Program-made: the position numbers and the translations under genes
The notes under the pieces: model-generated
The model's database searches: none
What the model was told of the DNA's origin: nothing
Seen by the model: only the letters and a program-made list of their open reading frames with translations
DNA from: UBA668 sp046076025
GTDB lineage: Bacteria > Actinomycetota > Acidimicrobiia > Acidimicrobiales > Ilumatobacteraceae
Assembly: GCA_046076025.1 (NCBI GenBank)
Contig: JBJTRF010000157.1
Coordinates: 1-7,259, forward strand
Length of the DNA: 7,259 bases
Direction of reading: 5' to 3'
Shown here: positions 5,455 to 7,259 of the stretch, in pieces
How positions within the stretch are numbered: the stretch's first letter is position 1
Layout of the letters: the number at the start of each line of letters is the position of its first letter

Positions 5455-6650
5455 CCCGTCGACTTGGCATCGGAGTAGTCGGCTTCGGCTGGATGGGCCA
5501 GGCCCACAGCCGGGGCTGCCGACGCGCACCCGCCCACTTTCCCGCCCGCGAGTACCAGCCCGACCTCGTCGTGGTGAGCGACGTGCTCGAGTCGCGTCGC
5601 GCCGCGGCGGTCAACGACTTCGGCTTCCGCGAGGCCGTGGCCGACTGGCACGACGTGGTCACCCATCCCGACGTCGACATCGTCTTCGTCACGGCGCCGA
5701 ACATGCTGCACGTGCCGATCGTCGAGGCCGCCGCAGCCAACGGCAAGCACATGTTCTGCGAGAAGCCGGTGGGCGGCACTCCCGCCCAGACCGTGGTCGC
5801 CGAGCGCGCTGCGCGCCAGGCCGGCGTCATCACCGGTGTCGGCTACAACTACCGCTGGGCACCGCTCGTGCAGTACGCCAAGCAGCTCATCGACGGCGGC
5901 CACCTCGGCGAGATCAGGCACTACGAGGGCCGATTCTTCAGCACCTACGCCAGCGATCCGCTGGGCCTGCTGTCGTGGCGATTCCTCGTCGACGAAGCCG
6001 GCCACGGCGTCAGCACCGACATCCTCTCGCACTCGGTCGACCTCGCCCACTACCTGGTCGGCGCCGCAGCGGGCCGGATCACCAAGGTGGTCGGCACCGG
6101 CGAGACCTATATCAGGCAGCGCCCGCTGCCCACGGGCGCGGGCACGCACTACGACCGCGGCAAGCCCGGCGACCCCACCGGCGAGGTCACCAACGAGGAC
6201 TACATCGGGATGATGTGCGTGTTCGAGAACGGCGCCCGAGGCACCTTCGAGACATGCCGCTCGATGGTCGGCCCGGAGAGCGAGAACTCGTTCGAGGTCT
6301 TCGGCACCAAGGGCAGCATCCGCTGGAACTTCGAGCAGCTCAACCAGATGCAGGTCTTCCTCGTCGACGACAACCGTCCCGCCGGCGTGGTGCACAACGG
6401 CTACGTGCAGGTGAACAGCGGCGAGGCATTCCCCCACCACGGCGCCTTCGTGCCGGGTGCCGCCAACGGCATCGGCTTCGAGGAGCTGGTGTGCATCGAA
6501 GACCACGAATTCCTCACCTCGGTCGCGCTCGGCCGCCGTCACTCAGTGGGGTTCGACGAGGCGCTCGCCGTCGTCAGCGTGCAGCACGCCGTCCTGCAGT
6601 CGTGGGAGACCGGCGCATGGCAGCCGGTCGTCTCACTGCGCCAGGACTGA
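5451..6650 (+). CDS. Gfo/Idh/MocA-family NAD-dependent oxidoreductase, probable inositol-isomer dehydrogenase
   Basis: This 399-residue protein has a Rossmann N-terminus with 'GVVGFGWMGQAHS' (glycines 11, 13, 16) and D44 after the second strand ('VVVSD'), which suggests NAD. 'CEKP' holds K105, and 'DILSHSVDLAHYL' supplies D190-x-x-x-H194, so the Lys/Asp/His catalytic set of inositol dehydrogenases is intact. It is about 70 residues longer than the IolG in this window and clearly divergent from it. The extra length is partly a loop around residues 220-250 (rich in Gly and Pro, 'GAGTHYDRGKPGDPTGE') and a longer C-terminal region. The ATG at 5451 overlaps the preceding stop (ATGA), so it belongs to the operon. 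Paralogues of this type in iol clusters act on scyllo-inositol, D-chiro-inositol or related keto-inositols, as IolX/IolW do in Bacillus. The exact substrate cannot be read from the sequence. A sugar or modified-inositol dehydrogenase working with the PhyH-family oxygenase is also possible. Confidence 0.8.
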   Translation: MTRRLGIGVVGFGWMGQAHSRGCRRAPAHFPAREYQPDLVVVSDVLESRRAAAVNDFGFREAVADWHDVVTHPDVDIVFVTAPNMLHVPIVEAAAANGKHMFCEKPVGGTPAQTVVAERAARQAGVITGVGYNYRWAPLVQYAKQLIDGGHLGEIRHYEGRFFSTYASDPLGLLSWRFLVDEAGHGVSTDILSHSVDLAHYLVGAAAGRITKVVGTGETYIRQRPLPTGAGTHYDRGKPGDPTGEVTNEDYIGMMCVFENGARGTFETCRSMVGPESENSFEVFGTKGSIRWNFEQLNQMQVFLVDDNRPAGVVHNGYVQVNSGEAFPHHGAFVPGAANGIGFEELVCIEDHEFLTSVALGRRHSVGFDEALAVVSVQHAVLQSWETGAWQPVVSLRQD

Positions 6651-6714
6651 GCCACCTGCGCGGCAGCCGCACTCGCACCCGCACGAATCGTCCACCTCGA
6701 AGATCGGACCAACC
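6651..6714 (+). other. Intergenic spacer before iolD
   Basis: In this 64-base gap I find no strong Shine-Dalgarno before the iolD ATG, no T-run terminator and no clear promoter. A short CTGC/GCAG stem (6656-6666) is too weak to matter. GCAC occurs three times at a 6-base spacing (about 6669-6684), of unknown meaning. Confidence 0.4.
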
Positions 6715-7259
6715 ATGAGACTCACCACCGCAGAGGCCATCGTCAGGTACCTCATCGCGCAGCGAACCGTCGTCGACGGCGCCGACGTGCCGCTGTTCCC
6801 TGGCGTGTTCGCGATCTTCGGGCACGGCAACGTCACCAGCCTCGGCCACGCCCTCGAACGCGAGCGAGCCGCGCTGCCGGTGTGGCGCGGCCAGAACGAG
6901 CAGGGCATGGCACTCGCCGCCGTCGGTTTCGCCAAGGCCGCACGCGGCCGGCAGATCATGGTGGCCACCTCGTCGATCGGCCCGGGCGCGCTCAACATGG
7001 TCACTGCCGCCGGAGTGGCGCACTCGAACCGGCTGCCGATGCTGCTGCTCGCCGGCGATACGTTCCAGAGCCGCGGCCCCGACCCCGTCCTGCAGCAGGT
7101 CGAGCACTTCGGCGACCCCACCGTCACGGTGAACGACGCCTTCAAGCCGGTGAGCCGCTACTGGGACCGCATCACGCGCCCCGAGCAACTGCTGTCGTCG
7201 CTGCCCCACGCCGTGGCCACCATGCTGGACCCCGCCACGCGCGGCCCCGCCGTGCTGTG
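6715..7259 (+). CDS. iolD: 3D-(3,5/4)-trihydroxycyclohexane-1,2-dione hydrolase, N-terminal part (3' partial)
   Basis: IolD is a thiamine-diphosphate-dependent C-C hydrolase that opens the cyclohexanedione ring to 5-deoxy-D-glucuronate, the substrate of IolB. The frame is open from the ATG at 6715 to the window end: 181 complete codons of a protein normally around 620-650 residues. The sequence begins 'MRLTTAEAIVRYLIAQR' and continues with 'FAIFGHGNVTSLGHAL' (GHGNV at 36-40) and 'WRGQNEQGMALAAVGFAKA'. E62 in that segment matches the conserved ThDP-activating glutamate of the PYR domain. 'SSIGPGALNMVTAAGVAH' and 'LLAGDTFQSRGPDPVLQQ' are typical IolD text. The second half, with the GDG...N cofactor motif, lies beyond the window. 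The ribosome binding site is weak and the gene follows the dehydrogenase after 64 bases. The identification is secure despite truncation. Confidence 0.93.
   Translation, partial: MRLTTAEAIVRYLIAQRTVVDGADVPLFPGVFAIFGHGNVTSLGHALERERAALPVWRGQNEQGMALAAVGFAKAARGRQIMVATSSIGPGALNMVTAAGVAHSNRLPMLLLAGDTFQSRGPDPVLQQVEHFGDPTVTVNDAFKPVSRYWDRITRPEQLLSSLPHAVATMLDPATRGPAVL

Noticed and set aside
5337..6542. Minus-strand ORF of 401 codons opposite the second dehydrogenase
   Set aside because: It is antisense to a protein with a complete catalytic motif set. Its own translation is biased and family-less.
6656..6666. CTGC-GCG-GCAG hairpin after the second dehydrogenase
   Set aside because: The stem is only 4 bp with a 3-base loop and no T-run, too weak for a terminator, and iolD follows directly on the same strand.
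6574..7209. Minus-strand ORF of 211 codons opposite iolD
   Set aside because: The + strand frame from 6715 reads as an unmistakable IolD N-terminus that runs off the window end.
1..7259. tRNA or rRNA genes, CRISPR arrays, insertion sequences, att sites
   Set aside because: Coding sequence fills nearly the whole window. I saw no repeat-spacer pattern, transposase, terminal inverted repeats or structural RNA signature.

Overview
The window is a one-strand block of a myo-inositol catabolism (iol) operon from a very GC-rich bacterium. GC is roughly 70% by eye, with strong G/C at third codon positions. The gene families point to an actinomycete-type iol cluster: an IolC kinase followed directly by a (beta/alpha)8-barrel protein of the Corynebacterium Cgl0158 type, together with IolG, IolB, IolD and a second Gfo/Idh/MocA dehydrogenase. 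My best guess is Actinomycetota, possibly an Acidimicrobiia-like lineage. The lineage is an inference from composition and gene order, not from a marker gene.

Layout, all on the + strand: 1-390 is the C-terminal (UTRA) part of a GntR/HutC-type regulator, cut by the window edge. 401-1576 is an Fe(II)/2-oxoglutarate oxygenase of the phytanoyl-CoA dioxygenase (PhyH) family. 1644-2639 is iolG, 2644-3579 iolB, 3576-4526 iolC. 4510-5454 is the Cgl0158-type barrel protein, a likely class I aldolase. 5451-6650 is a second inositol-dehydrogenase-like oxidoreductase. 6715-7259 is the N-terminal part of iolD, which runs off the right end. There is no gap over 70 bases. Three junctions overlap (iolB/iolC by 4 nt, iolC/barrel by 17 nt, barrel/dehydrogenase by 4 nt), and no convincing terminator or internal promoter is visible. 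One polycistronic transcript starting upstream of the window is the simplest reading.

How the genes work together: IolG oxidises myo-inositol to scyllo-inosose. The dehydratase IolE, not in the window, makes the trihydroxycyclohexanedione. IolD hydrolyses that to 5-deoxyglucuronate, IolB isomerises it to 2-deoxy-5-keto-gluconate, and IolC phosphorylates it. An aldolase then splits the product to DHAP and malonate semialdehyde. No Bacillus-type class II IolJ aldolase is in the window. The barrel gene after iolC has the layout of a class I Schiff-base aldolase and is the best candidate for this step. IolE, IolA and a transporter are not in the window and are probably beyond its edges.

The least explained parts are the PhyH-family oxygenase between the regulator and iolG, and the second dehydrogenase. 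Together they suggest that the operon takes in more than plain myo-inositol, for example O-methylated, deoxy or epimeric inositols. This is a hypothesis and is not shown by the sequence.
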